A stretch of DNA of 64,000 nt from Natrinema zhouii (lineage in GTDB: Archaea > Halobacteriota > Halobacteria > Halobacteriales > Natrialbaceae): assembly GCF_013456555.2 (NCBI RefSeq), contig NZ_CP059154.1, forward strand, positions 2,046,001-2,110,000, in the 5' to 3' direction. Below the pieces are notes generated by a model. That model saw nothing but the letters and a program-made list of their open reading frames with translations. It did no database searches and was not told the DNA's origin. Of the stretch, positions 52,764 to 59,956 are shown piece after piece; within the stretch, counting starts at the first letter, position 1; each line of letters starts with the position of its first letter. The position numbers and the translations under genes are program-made.

Positions 52764-53792
52764 TTAGAACAGCGTGCCCAACAACAAATCGCCGTAGACC
52801 AGCGCGATCACCAGCCCGGCGAACACCGGGACGAGGAACGGCGTTCCCGGCGAGATCCAGACCGTCTCTTCCGTCGCGAGCACCTCGAGTCCCTCACGGA
52901 GCGTCTCCGGCGTCGTTCCGTACGCCGAGCCGTCGATGTCCTCGAGGAAGGCGTCGGCACCCCACGGATCGTCGTACTCGGGCGCGTCCGAGTCCGCCGC
53001 GGGTTCAGGGACAGCGTCGTCGGCGTCCGACTCGAGCGTCCCACCGTCGCCGCGTGGCTGTACGGCCGCAGTCACCGCGCCGTCGGTCGGCGGATTCGGC
53101 TCGGCGGGCAGCGTCGTCGGATCGCGGTACCGCTCGGGATCCTCGCGTACGTCGGCCAGCGAGAGTCCGCGCCAGCGGAGGTACATCCGGAGCGCGTCGA
53201 GGTCGAGACCGCCTCGAGAGAGTCCCGCCGGCGTCTCGAGCAGGCGGCCGTGGGTCTTCGGAATCCGCTCCCAGGAGACGGGCCAGCCGACGAACATGAC
53301 CGGGGCGATTCGTCCCGCGGCGGCGTTTCGAATCGCGAGGGCGAGCGGCAGCGCGATCCCCACCAGAACGGCGTTGGTCAGGATCGTAAACGAGAACGTG
53401 CCGATGTCGGTCGTCCCGGCGGTCGGGAACGACCACGATCCGAGCGCGTACTCGGGAAAGGTCGGAAAGAGAACGGCCAACACGAGTAGCGCTTTCGCGT
53501 CGGCCCCGCCGAAACCGCCGAACCACCAGAACAGGTAGGCGATCGGAACGACCAGTCCCAGACTGATCGCCGTCGGAATCAGAAACTCGTAGGTCCAGGC
53601 GTTCCCGCCGGCGCTCCAGGCGAGCCAGCCGTCCCAGCCCAACAACACGGCTCCGAGCAGAGAGAGCGGGATCCAGACGGTACTCGAGACGCGTCTGGTC
53701 TCGATATCGCGGTAGGCGGTCCAGGCGAAGACGGGAACGGCGACGAGTCGGAGCAGATCCGGCGCCGTCCCGATGGCACCAACGAGCGTCAC
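52764..53792 (-). CDS. pibD: Type IV prepilin peptidase (A24, PibD/FlaK-like)
   Basis: 342 residues with at least six membrane helices. The two active-site aspartates appear in TAYRDIETRRVSSTVWIPLS and the GxxD-like FGGFGGADAKALLVLAVLF. These aspartyl proteases cut the N-terminal signals of archaellins and pilins on the cytoplasmic side. Residues about 190-300 form an unusually long acidic cytoplasmic loop (REDPERYRDPTTLPAEPNPP, then the EPAADSDAPEYDDPWGADA segment) before a final hydrophobic helix that resembles the standard C-terminus, so an insertion sits in the loop. The ATG is at 53792. Confidence 0.88.
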   Translation of the reverse strand: MTLVGAIGTAPDLLRLVAVPVFAWTAYRDIETRRVSSTVWIPLSLLGAVLLGWDGWLAWSAGGNAWTYEFLIPTAISLGLVVPIAYLFWWFGGFGGADAKALLVLAVLFPTFPEYALGSWSFPTAGTTDIGTFSFTILTNAVLVGIALPLALAIRNAAAGRIAPVMFVGWPVSWERIPKTHGRLLETPAGLSRGGLDLDALRMYLRWRGLSLADVREDPERYRDPTTLPAEPNPPTDGAVTAAVQPRGDGGTLESDADDAVPEPAADSDAPEYDDPWGADAFLEDIDGSAYGTTPETLREGLEVLATEETVWISPGTPFLVPVFAGLVIALVYGDLLLGTLF

Positions 53793-53983
53793 GACCGTTT
53801 CTCCGAAGCGCGGTGCCGTTACGTTTTCGGCCCGTTCGGAACCGACTCTCGTTACTCGGTCCGCGCTTGAGCGCGTCGGACCGGAGCTGACGGTCGTCGC
53901 GGTCGTGTTCGAAACGGCCCTTCTGCGGGGGATAATCCGATGAAAAGTGAACGTCTATCCGTTTGCACTGATAAGCACCGCGC

Positions 53984-54496
53984 ATGAGGGAAGGCGCGGC
54001 GTTTTCGACCCTGTACGTCGGCGTGCTGCTCGCGGTTCCGGGGCTACTCGCCTGGGTAACCGGGCAGGCGTTTATCTTTCCGAGTTTAGGGCCCTCCGCT
54101 TTTCTGTTAGCGACGGTTCGAGAGGGCGAGGTGACCGCGCCTCGACGAGTGATCGGCGGTCACTGTATCGGCGTCGTGGCCGGTCTGGTCGCATATCACG
54201 CGCTCGCACCGGATCTCGGCGTGAGCGTGACCACGGCCGCGCCGGTGCTCGCGACCGCACAGCTTCGGTTCGTCGCCAGCGGTGTGGTCGCCGTCGTCCT
54301 CACCTCGGGTGGGATGCTCGCGACCGAGACGGTCCACCCGCCCGCCTGTGCGACGACGCTGATCGTCTCGCTCGGACTCCTCTCCTCGATCGTCGACGGG
54401 GCGCTCATCGTATTCGCCGTCGTCGTCCTCGTCGCTGCGCACAAACTCGTGATGCACGGGCGGTCGTTCGGTGACTACGTTCCGCTCGGGCAGTAA
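53984..54496 (+). CDS. HPP-family membrane protein
   Basis: 170 residues with about five membrane helices. The motifs FIFPSLGPSAFLLAT and ATETVHPPACATTLIVSLGL contain the HPP signature (His-Pro-Pro) that names the family. In cyanobacteria and chloroplasts related proteins transport nitrite; here the role is not established. The N-terminus MREGAAFSTLYVGVLLAVPG starts the first helix. Its 3' end lies next to the ars operon, but on the opposite strand, so there is no evident functional link. Confidence 0.88.
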   Translation: MREGAAFSTLYVGVLLAVPGLLAWVTGQAFIFPSLGPSAFLLATVREGEVTAPRRVIGGHCIGVVAGLVAYHALAPDLGVSVTTAAPVLATAQLRFVASGVVAVVLTSGGMLATETVHPPACATTLIVSLGLLSSIVDGALIVFAVVVLVAAHKLVMHGRSFGDYVPLGQ

Positions 54497-54548
54497 CCGC
54501 GGCAGTCCCGTCGAAAGTTGGCGGAGGCAAACAAATACCAGCGACAGG

Positions 54549-54995
54549 CTATGGTGCGTCGCTGAACTCGTCGAACAGCGCTGCGACCCGTCCTTCGATC
54601 TCGTCGCGGATCTCGCGGACTCGCTCGAGGTCGCGACCGTCGGGATCCTCGAGCGCCCAGTCGCGGATCGCCACGTCCGCGCCGACGTCGCCGACCTCGA
54701 GCGTCGAACAGCCCATCGTCGCGACGTAGTCACACGACCGAAGCTCCTCGAGCGTGATCTCTCGGGGCGTTCGGTCGGCGATATCGAACCCCGCCTCGTC
54801 CATCACTTCGATCACTTCCTCGTGAACCCCGTCGGCGGGATGGGTGCCGCCGGTCAGGATTTCGACGCGGTCCTCGAGGCCGCGTCGGGCGCGTTCGCGC
54901 TCGGCGAACGCGGTCGACAGCTGGGAGCGGCCGGCGTTCTGGACGCACATGAAGGCGATACGAATCGGCTCGTCCGGCGTAGAGGTTGGTGACAT
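54549..54995 (-). CDS. arsC: Arsenate reductase, low-molecular-weight phosphatase type
   Basis: 148 residues. The P-loop FMCVQNAGRSQLSTAFAERE gives the nucleophile Cys17 and Arg23 (C-x5-R), used in LMW-PTPase-type arsenate reductases, followed by GGTHPADGVHEEVIEVM and TMGCSTLEVGDVGADVAIRD with the resolving cysteine (Cys95). It reduces arsenate to arsenite, which Acr3 exports. Last gene of arsR-acr3-arsC on the minus strand, separated from acr3 by about 90 bases holding a tandem repeat array. A phosphatase role cannot be excluded but context favours arsenate. Confidence 0.92.
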   Translation of the reverse strand: MSPTSTPDEPIRIAFMCVQNAGRSQLSTAFAERERARRGLEDRVEILTGGTHPADGVHEEVIEVMDEAGFDIADRTPREITLEELRSCDYVATMGCSTLEVGDVGADVAIRDWALEDPDGRDLERVREIRDEIEGRVAALFDEFSDAP

Positions 54996-55012
54996 GATCG
55001 TGGTCGGGGTGG

Positions 55013-55119
55013 GTGTCAGTCGTCGGTGGGTCAGTCTGGTGTCAGTCGTCGGTGGGTCAGTCTGGTGTCAGTCGTCGGTGGCTCAGTCGTCGGTGGATGA
55101 GTCGTCGGTGGATGAGTCG
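55013..55119. repeat. Tandem repeats between acr3 and arsC and in the acr3 3' end
   Basis: The 26-bp unit GTGTCAGTCGTCGGTGGGTC AGTCTG occurs twice exactly (55013-55038, 55039-55064), then a truncated third unit merges into 15-bp units CGTCGGTGGATGAGT that run into the acr3 stop region (stop at 55083) and encode the repeated SSTDDSSTDD tail of Acr3. The array is a likely site of slippage. Confidence 0.75.
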
Positions 55120-56258
55120 GGCGTCGTCGTCCCGAGGCTACCGCTATCGGATCCGCTCCAGTCGAACCGGCGCCGGAAGAACAGCGCGACGTTGACCAGC
55201 GCGAGTAACACTGGAACTTCGATAAGCGGGCCGATGACGGTCGCGAAGGCGACGCCGGAACCGACGCCGAACACCGCCACGGCGACGGCGATGGCCAGTT
55301 CGAAGTTGTTCGACGCGGCGGTGAAGCCGATCGCGGTCGTCGTCGAGTAGTCGGCACCGATCCCGCGTCCCATGCCGAAGCTCACGAGGAACATGACGAC
55401 GAAATAGATCGTCAGCGGGACGGCGATCAGGAGGACGTCCCCCGGCGCGGCGACGATGGTCTCGCCCTGCGTGGCGAACATCACGACGATGGTGAACAGG
55501 AGTGCGACGAGCGTCAGCGGGTCGATTGTGGGGACGAACGAGTCGTCGTACCACTCCTCGCCTCTGGTCCGAGTTCCGGCGTAACGGGTGAGAAAGCCGG
55601 CGGCGAAGGGAATCCCGAGGAAGATCACGATGGCCTCGAACACCTGCACGGGCGAGACGTCGAAGGTCGTGATCCCGGCGACGAGCGTCTCCATGCCCAG
55701 CAGCGGCGGGAGGAAGAGCCCGAAGAACCAGATGTAGACCCCGTAGGTAACAATCTGGAAGAGGCTGTTGAACGCGACCAGTCCGGTCACGTACTCGGTC
55801 GACCCCTCCGCGAGTTCATTCCAGACGAGCACCATCGCGATACACCGGGCCATCCCGATGAAGACGAGTCCGAGGAAGTACTCGGGACGAGCCGGGAGTC
55901 CGGGAACGAGCCCGCCGAAGAAAACGACCGCCAGCCCGAACATCAGCGTCGGGCCGATGAGCCAGTTCTGGAGCAGGCTCAGTCCGAGCACCCGCCAGTT
56001 GCCGAACACCGTCGGGAGCCGCGAGTAGTCCGCCTTCGCCAGCGGCGGATACATCATCGCCACGAGTCCGATCTCCACGAGGTGAAGGTCCCGAATCGGC
56101 TCGGTCACTGCCGGCGCGACGTATCCCAGCCCGACGCCGACGGCCATCGCCGCGAAGATCCACACGGTCAGATACTTGTCCAGGAAGTCCATCGACCGCG
56201 GATCGCCGCAGCTCTCACAGCCGCAGTTCGGTCCGTGCTCGTGGACTGCGTTACTCAT
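55083..56258 (-). CDS. acr3: Arsenite efflux permease Acr3
   Basis: 391 residues with about 10 transmembrane helices: arsenite (As(III)) efflux across the membrane. Diagnostic Acr3 blocks: LDKYLTVWIFAAMAVGVGLG, YPPLAKADYSRLPTVFGNWR, LGLVFIGMARCIAMVLVWNE (the conserved functional cysteine) and LTRYAGTRTRGEEWYDDSFV. Upstream it carries an N-terminal Cys/His-rich segment HGPNCGCESCGD, which could bind metalloid. The C-terminus is extended by a repeated Ser-Thr-Asp-Asp tail encoded by tandem repeats. The ATG at 56258 overlaps the end of arsR by 8 bases. Confidence 0.94.
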   Translation of the reverse strand: MSNAVHEHGPNCGCESCGDPRSMDFLDKYLTVWIFAAMAVGVGLGYVAPAVTEPIRDLHLVEIGLVAMMYPPLAKADYSRLPTVFGNWRVLGLSLLQNWLIGPTLMFGLAVVFFGGLVPGLPARPEYFLGLVFIGMARCIAMVLVWNELAEGSTEYVTGLVAFNSLFQIVTYGVYIWFFGLFLPPLLGMETLVAGITTFDVSPVQVFEAIVIFLGIPFAAGFLTRYAGTRTRGEEWYDDSFVPTIDPLTLVALLFTIVVMFATQGETIVAAPGDVLLIAVPLTIYFVVMFLVSFGMGRGIGADYSTTTAIGFTAASNNFELAIAVAVAVFGVGSGVAFATVIGPLIEVPVLLALVNVALFFRRRFDWSGSDSGSLGTTTPDSSTDDSSTDD

Positions 56259-56649
56259 CTCCCACGCTTCCCTCGAGGACGGTCACGAGGGCCACCGCCC
56301 GGTTCGTCGCCCGATACTTCTTCCAGCGGCCGTCCTTCCGGCCGTCGACGAGCCCCGCGTCGACGAGTTGGGAGAGGGCGTGGCTGAGTCCGCTCTCGGT
56401 CACGTCGACGACCGCGTTCAGTTCGCAGACGCAGAGCTCCTCCCCCGCCGCGACGAGGACCCGCACGAGCGTGTACCGCGTCTCGTTCGCCAGCGCCGAG
56501 AGTACCGCGAGTTCGGCGTCGATCTGGTCCGCACCGAGCGCCGCCTCGAGCGTCTCGAGTTCCCCGAGCCGCCGATTGACGTCCTCGTCGCGGCAGGCCT
56601 CGAGTTCGTCCTCGAGATATCGTTGTAGCCGTTCCGTCGCGTGTGCCAT
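56251..56649 (-). CDS. arsR: ArsR-type metalloregulator
   Basis: 132 residues. Winged-helix DNA-binding domain with the metal site ELCVCELNAVVDVTESGLSH (Cys-Val-Cys) and RKDGRWKKYRATN in the wing. ArsR-like repressors release DNA on binding As(III)/Sb(III). It begins the arsR-acr3-arsC operon and overlaps acr3 by 8 bases, so expression is coupled. An N-terminal helix of about 35 residues (RLQRYLEDELEACRDEDVNR) precedes the core, slightly longer than usual. The upstream region holds AT-rich palindromes. Confidence 0.92.
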   Translation of the reverse strand: MAHATERLQRYLEDELEACRDEDVNRRLGELETLEAALGADQIDAELAVLSALANETRYTLVRVLVAAGEELCVCELNAVVDVTESGLSHALSQLVDAGLVDGRKDGRWKKYRATNRAVALVTVLEGSVGDE

Positions 56650-57061
56650 CAGCAGTTAGTTGAGAGACTGTTCAAGTAATAGTTTCGGTTAGAACCTGTA
56701 TAGCCAGCTATATAGCGGTTGGTACCGCTTTTACGCAGAATTGTAAAATTGGTTGTTGAGTACTTTCGCAAGTGAAGATGGTGTGGCAACCCCATTCACG
56801 ACAACCACCACGCAGCACTCGAATCGGGCCAAGGGGCGAGAAGAACTGCACAGTGACCGAGCGATGACTGGGAGTGAACGACTCTCTCAGTCTCACTCGA
56901 GCGTCACAAAAACGAACAGACGGCCGGATCACCGTCCATTCGATTCGGACGGCAGAACGGCGAACCGGGTGGTAGTCGGATGGTACGGTTTGGCGGAAGA
57001 TGTGAAAATACGCCCCGGAGACGGGGGAAGACGATCGCACGTCGAACCCGCTGGTCGCGGT
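56650..57061. other. arsR upstream region and ferredoxin 3' flank
   Basis: No supported gene. The left part (56650-56740) is AT-rich and should hold the arsR promoter; the palindrome GCTATATAGC (56707-56716) and flanking AACC...GGTT arms are listed separately. The right part (56750-57061) is unstructured sequence with Arg/Ser-rich open frames that I reject. Confidence 0.5.
56693..56730 (-). promoter_or_regulatory. Candidate arsR operator region
   Basis: The segment AACCTGTATAGCCAGCTATATAGCGGTT has AACC/GGTT ends and contains the perfect palindrome GCTATATAGC (56707-56716), followed by GCGGTTGGTACCGC with GCGGT/ACCGC arms. It lies 45-80 bases upstream of the arsR ATG. Operators of ArsR repressors are typically imperfect AT-rich palindromes near the promoter, so this is a plausible target. 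Confidence 0.4.
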
Positions 57062-57451
57062 TTAAATGACGCGGTTCTGCAGGTAGTCGAGGTGCTTTGC
57101 GTTGTACACGATCTTGACCTCGTCGGTTTCGGCCGATCCGATACAGGTCAGGCGGACGTCCTTCTCCTCGACTTCTTCGTCGGAGAGGATCTGCTGCATG
57201 TCCATCTGGATCTCTCCCTCGAAGACGATCGCGGCACAGTTCGCACAGGCACCGGCGCGACACGAGAAGGGCCAGTCGTAGCCCTGTGCTTCGGCCGCCT
57301 CGAGGATGTATTCGCCCTCGGCGACGTCGAGCGTGCCGTAGTCCTCCTCGTCGAGGCCGGCATCAGCGGCCTCGCCGAAGAGGTCGTCGTCGTCCATGTC
57401 CCAGCCCTGGTCGTCCAGTACTTCGTAATTGAGGTATTCTACCGTGGGCAT
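57062..57451 (-). CDS. fdx: Plant-type [2Fe-2S] ferredoxin, haloarchaeal
   Basis: 129 residues. Cluster ligands Cys64, Cys69, Cys72 and Cys103 in [20 protein letters not shown] and [15 protein letters not shown] match the haloarchaeal ferredoxin, which serves pyruvate/2-oxoglutarate ferredoxin oxidoreductases and nitrite reduction. The acidic N-terminal insertion characteristic of halophile ferredoxins is present ([20 protein letters not shown]). The ATG at 57451 is chosen instead of an upstream in-frame start at 57502 because it gives the family length and begins [18 protein letters not shown]-like AGCTATACC (minus strand, about 57477-57485) lies 27 bases upstream. Confidence 0.96.
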   Translation of the reverse strand: MPTVEYLNYEVLDDQGWDMDDDDLFGEAADAGLDEEDYGTLDVAEGEYILEAAEAQGYDWPFSCRAGACANCAAIVFEGEIQMDMQQILSDEEVEEKDVRLTCIGSAETDEVKIVYNAKHLDYLQNRVI

Positions 57452-57748
57452 CACTCTGCGGTTCGTGGCCCGCATTGGTATAGCTTGCTGTTCAGTCCGC
57501 AATCAGCTTTGGAACAGAAGTGACCAATTCGAAGGAAAGAATGCGCCGATTCGGTACAAGATCGTGAATCGAACGGGAGAGAAAAAAGAAATGTTCGAAC
57601 GTAGTCGCAGTACCGGGGCGTTTGTTGCCGGGTTCGGAACTGGTGTCGTGATTCTGACTGGCAGCACGGACACGGACGGAGTCTCACGGCTACCCACTAC
57701 GCCGTTGTGACAGTCGAACGGGACCGAAAGCAGTCGGTTAGCGGCCCG

Positions 57749-58930
57749 TCAAAAGCCGAATATCGGCACGAATCGAAACGTGAGATAGGCACCGATCGTC
57801 GAGATCGCTGGCACGACGTTCTGCATGAGGATGACGCGGGCCGTCGTCGAGGGATCGAACAGGTCCGACGCCTGAGGGATATCTTCGGGCTCTTCCTCGC
57901 CGATCTGGGGGGAGCGTTCGCCCTCCTCCTCGGCGGTCAGCGCACCGACCGAAACGCGCGTTTCCTCGCCGGCTCTGACTCCCGACAGGGTCGTCGTTCG
58001 AGTGGCCCGTCCCCAGCCCAGCCCGACGATGCTCATCGTCGCGATGACGACGAAGCTCGCGGGGATACCGATCGACGAGAGCCCCACGACGATCCCCGAA
58101 CTGATCACGGCGACCACGATCGCCGCCGTCAGCGGGAGGTTCGTGATGTCGTTCCCGAGCGTGTCGAGGGTGCGGCGAGCGATGGTAAAGCACCCGACCG
58201 CGACCGCCGCCGACCCGATCAGGATCAGCGGCACCATGTCGACGTCACCGGTGCCGTAGATCGGCGCGATCGCGTTGGCAATGTTACTCGTCCCCGATGC
58301 GAAACCCATCAAACAGCCGATACCGACGACGATCATCGCACCCGTGATTTCCCGACGAGTGGCGTCAGCGCCGAATCGGAGTCGCGGGGCGAGCCCCGAT
58401 CGGTCGATCGTGACCATCGGCCGCCCCTCCTGCGTCCCTTCGATGGCGACCCACGCGTTGATTCGGGGGTAGAAGTACCGCCCGACGACGCCGGCGACCC
58501 AGAAGCCGGTGATCGGTGCCACGACCCACCAGATGACGATTTCGCCCAGTACCTCGAGGTCGAGTTCGCCGGTCGCAAAGCCCAGCGCGGCGATCGCTCC
58601 GACCGCGGTCATCGACGTCGAGGCGGGGACGCCGGCGTAGTTGCCGACGAACAGCGCGCCGCCGATGAAAAAGAGGACGGCGACGTTCGAGCGCAGCGTG
58701 AAGATCGAGGTGTCGGTGACGAGTTCTTCACCGAGCGTGGTGACGACCTGTGGGCCGATGGTGTAGGCCCCGACGAAGAAGAAAATCGACATCAGTCCGG
58801 CGGCCATCACCTTCGTGATCACGTTCGCGCCGACAGCCGGCCCGAAAGCGGGACCGGTCGTCGACCCACCGATGTTGTAGCCGACGAAGATCGCCGTGAG
58901 TATCCCTATGATAAGCAGTACTTCCGGCAC
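57749..58930 (-). CDS. PiT-family-like permease (paralogue 1)
   Basis: 393 residues with about 10-11 helices. Related to inorganic phosphate transporters of the PiT/Pho-4 family: the duplicated halves show VGYNIGGSTTGPAFGPAVGA near the N-terminus and GFASGTSNIANAIAPIYGTG in the second half. The canonical G-x-N-D-x-A-N-A signature is altered (Asn-Ile instead of Asn-Asp in both halves), so phosphate may not be the substrate; sulfate or another anion is possible. The C-terminus has the conserved acidic block IGEEEPEDIPQASDLF shared with the paralogue at 59957. No DUF47/PhoU partner adjoins it. Confidence 0.82.
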   Translation of the reverse strand: MPEVLLIIGILTAIFVGYNIGGSTTGPAFGPAVGANVITKVMAAGLMSIFFFVGAYTIGPQVVTTLGEELVTDTSIFTLRSNVAVLFFIGGALFVGNYAGVPASTSMTAVGAIAALGFATGELDLEVLGEIVIWWVVAPITGFWVAGVVGRYFYPRINAWVAIEGTQEGRPMVTIDRSGLAPRLRFGADATRREITGAMIVVGIGCLMGFASGTSNIANAIAPIYGTGDVDMVPLILIGSAAVAVGCFTIARRTLDTLGNDITNLPLTAAIVVAVISSGIVVGLSSIGIPASFVVIATMSIVGLGWGRATRTTTLSGVRAGEETRVSVGALTAEEEGERSPQIGEEEPEDIPQASDLFDPSTTARVILMQNVVPAISTIGAYLTFRFVPIFGF

Positions 58931-59291
58931 GTTCAGTAGTCACGCGAGCCGACCCTAAAAACGCGACTATTCACGGTCGGTTCGTCGAGTTGTCAGTTGC
59001 CGGTACACCGACCGAAACTAGAGGGAAGTGACCCGCTCGAGCGTCGTATCGATGGCTCAGAAATACACCACTCGAACGGACACGAGCCAAAGCAATCGGG
59101 GCGAAAACGCCAGCGGCAACGCTCGGCTATGACCTGCGATCCCAAAGGGTTTCACCGAATCGGACCGTGTAGTATAACATCATGTTGTCATGCGTGCACG
59201 CAGTCGAGTCGGACGGCGATCCAAAGAACGAGTCTCTCGCCTCGAGGGCTGAGACCGCGCTGATCGAGACGGTCGCGACTGCTGGTCGGCT
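58931..59291. other. Intergenic region upstream of the repeat protein
   Basis: It lies between the start of the first PiT-like gene (minus) and the repeat membrane protein (plus). No long supported gene. AGTATAAC at about 59170-59177 is a good TATA element for the plus strand and would place transcription start near 59199. A small open frame (59182-59295) is listed separately with low confidence. Confidence 0.5.
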
Positions 59292-59295
59292 ATGA
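59182..59295 (+). CDS. Doubtful 37-residue leader open frame overlapping the repeat protein start
   Basis: Reads MLSCVHAVESDGDPKNESLA then SRAETALIETVATAGRL, with acidic composition and GC-rich third positions typical of haloarchaeal coding. Its stop overlaps the ATG at 59292 in the pattern ATGA, which would allow translational coupling. Against it, the strongest TATA-like element (about 59173) would start the transcript within the frame. It may only be leader sequence. Confidence 0.2.
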   Translation: MLSCVHAVESDGDPKNESLASRAETALIETVATAGRL

Positions 59296-59873
59296 GACCG
59301 GCGCGTATCGACGCGATCATCGATCTCGCGTACGGCGGATTGATTCTGCTCGCTGTCGTCCTCATCGCAACGCTCGATATTCGGGTCGGACTGACGTTTG
59401 GGCTCGGCGTGTTCGCTTCGTACGTGCTCCACGTCGTCTGGAAGATGGCCCGGTTCGATCCCGACTGGATGACGTCGACCGTGCAGGAAACCGTCGAGAA
59501 GTCGGTCGAGGAAACCGTCGGTGAGACCGTCGAGAAACAGGTCGAAGAAACGGTCGATAAGACCGTCGGAGAGACCGTCGAACAAACCGTCAGTGAGACC
59601 GTCGAGGAGACGGTGGACAAGACAGTCGGTGAAACGGTCGAGAAAACGGTGAGCGAGACCGTCGAAGAGACGGTGGATCAGACAGTCGGTGAAACGGTCG
59701 AGAAAACGGTGAGTGAGACGGTCGAAGAGACGGTTGGCGATCAACTCGAGGAGGTACAGGCGAAGGTCAACTCCGTCGACGAGCGCGTCGACCGCCGGCC
59801 GCGAGAGGATGAAGTCGAGGAACTGCTCGAGGAATCGGCCGACAGCGATCAGGACGACCGTACTGAGGACTGA
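59292..59873 (+). CDS. Membrane-anchored protein with tetrapeptide (T-V-x-x) repeats
   Basis: 193 residues, no known function. Two N-terminal helices (LAYGGLILLAVVLIATLDI and LTFGLGVFASYVLHVVW) anchor it. From residue about 62 to 149, 22 consecutive tetrads of the form [T/S/Q]-V-x-[E/K/Q] occur (TVQETVEKSVEETVGETVEK at the start, TVEKTVSETVEETVGD at the end), with a higher-order 20-residue unit that repeats almost exactly in DNA. A Val every fourth residue differs from a normal heptad and suggests an unusual helix or stalk. The tail is acidic (DEVEELLEESADSDQDDRTE). It sits between two PiT-like permease genes of opposite strand. Confidence 0.8.
   Translation: MRPARIDAIIDLAYGGLILLAVVLIATLDIRVGLTFGLGVFASYVLHVVWKMARFDPDWMTSTVQETVEKSVEETVGETVEKQVEETVDKTVGETVEQTVSETVEETVDKTVGETVEKTVSETVEETVDQTVGETVEKTVSETVEETVGDQLEEVQAKVNSVDERVDRRPREDEVEELLEESADSDQDDRTED
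59490..59740 (+). repeat. 60-bp tandem repeat inside the repeat-protein gene
   Basis: Within the gene the 20-codon unit (gagaccgtcgaagagacggt type blocks) recurs, the last two full units being nearly identical at nucleotide level, and the whole array is built from 12-base sub-units encoding T-V-x-x. Such DNA is prone to length variation by slippage. The reading frame stays intact across the array. Confidence 0.75.
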
Positions 59874-59956
59874 CCGGTTCCAAGGCTGTCATCGGAACGA
59901 GAATGCGGGCGATCAACGGCGACCGACGATCGAGAGCAGACTAACCGCTACGGGCC

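Noticed and set aside
57591..57710. 39-codon open frame (MFERSRSTGAFVAGFGTGVV ...)
   Set aside because: It lies in the gap before the PiT-like gene and has no TATA at the right distance and weak codon bias; too short to support without conservation data.
59490..59740. Repeat array that might be a CRISPR
   Set aside because: The repeats are contiguous 12-base and 60-base units within an open reading frame with no unique spacers, and no cas genes are present.
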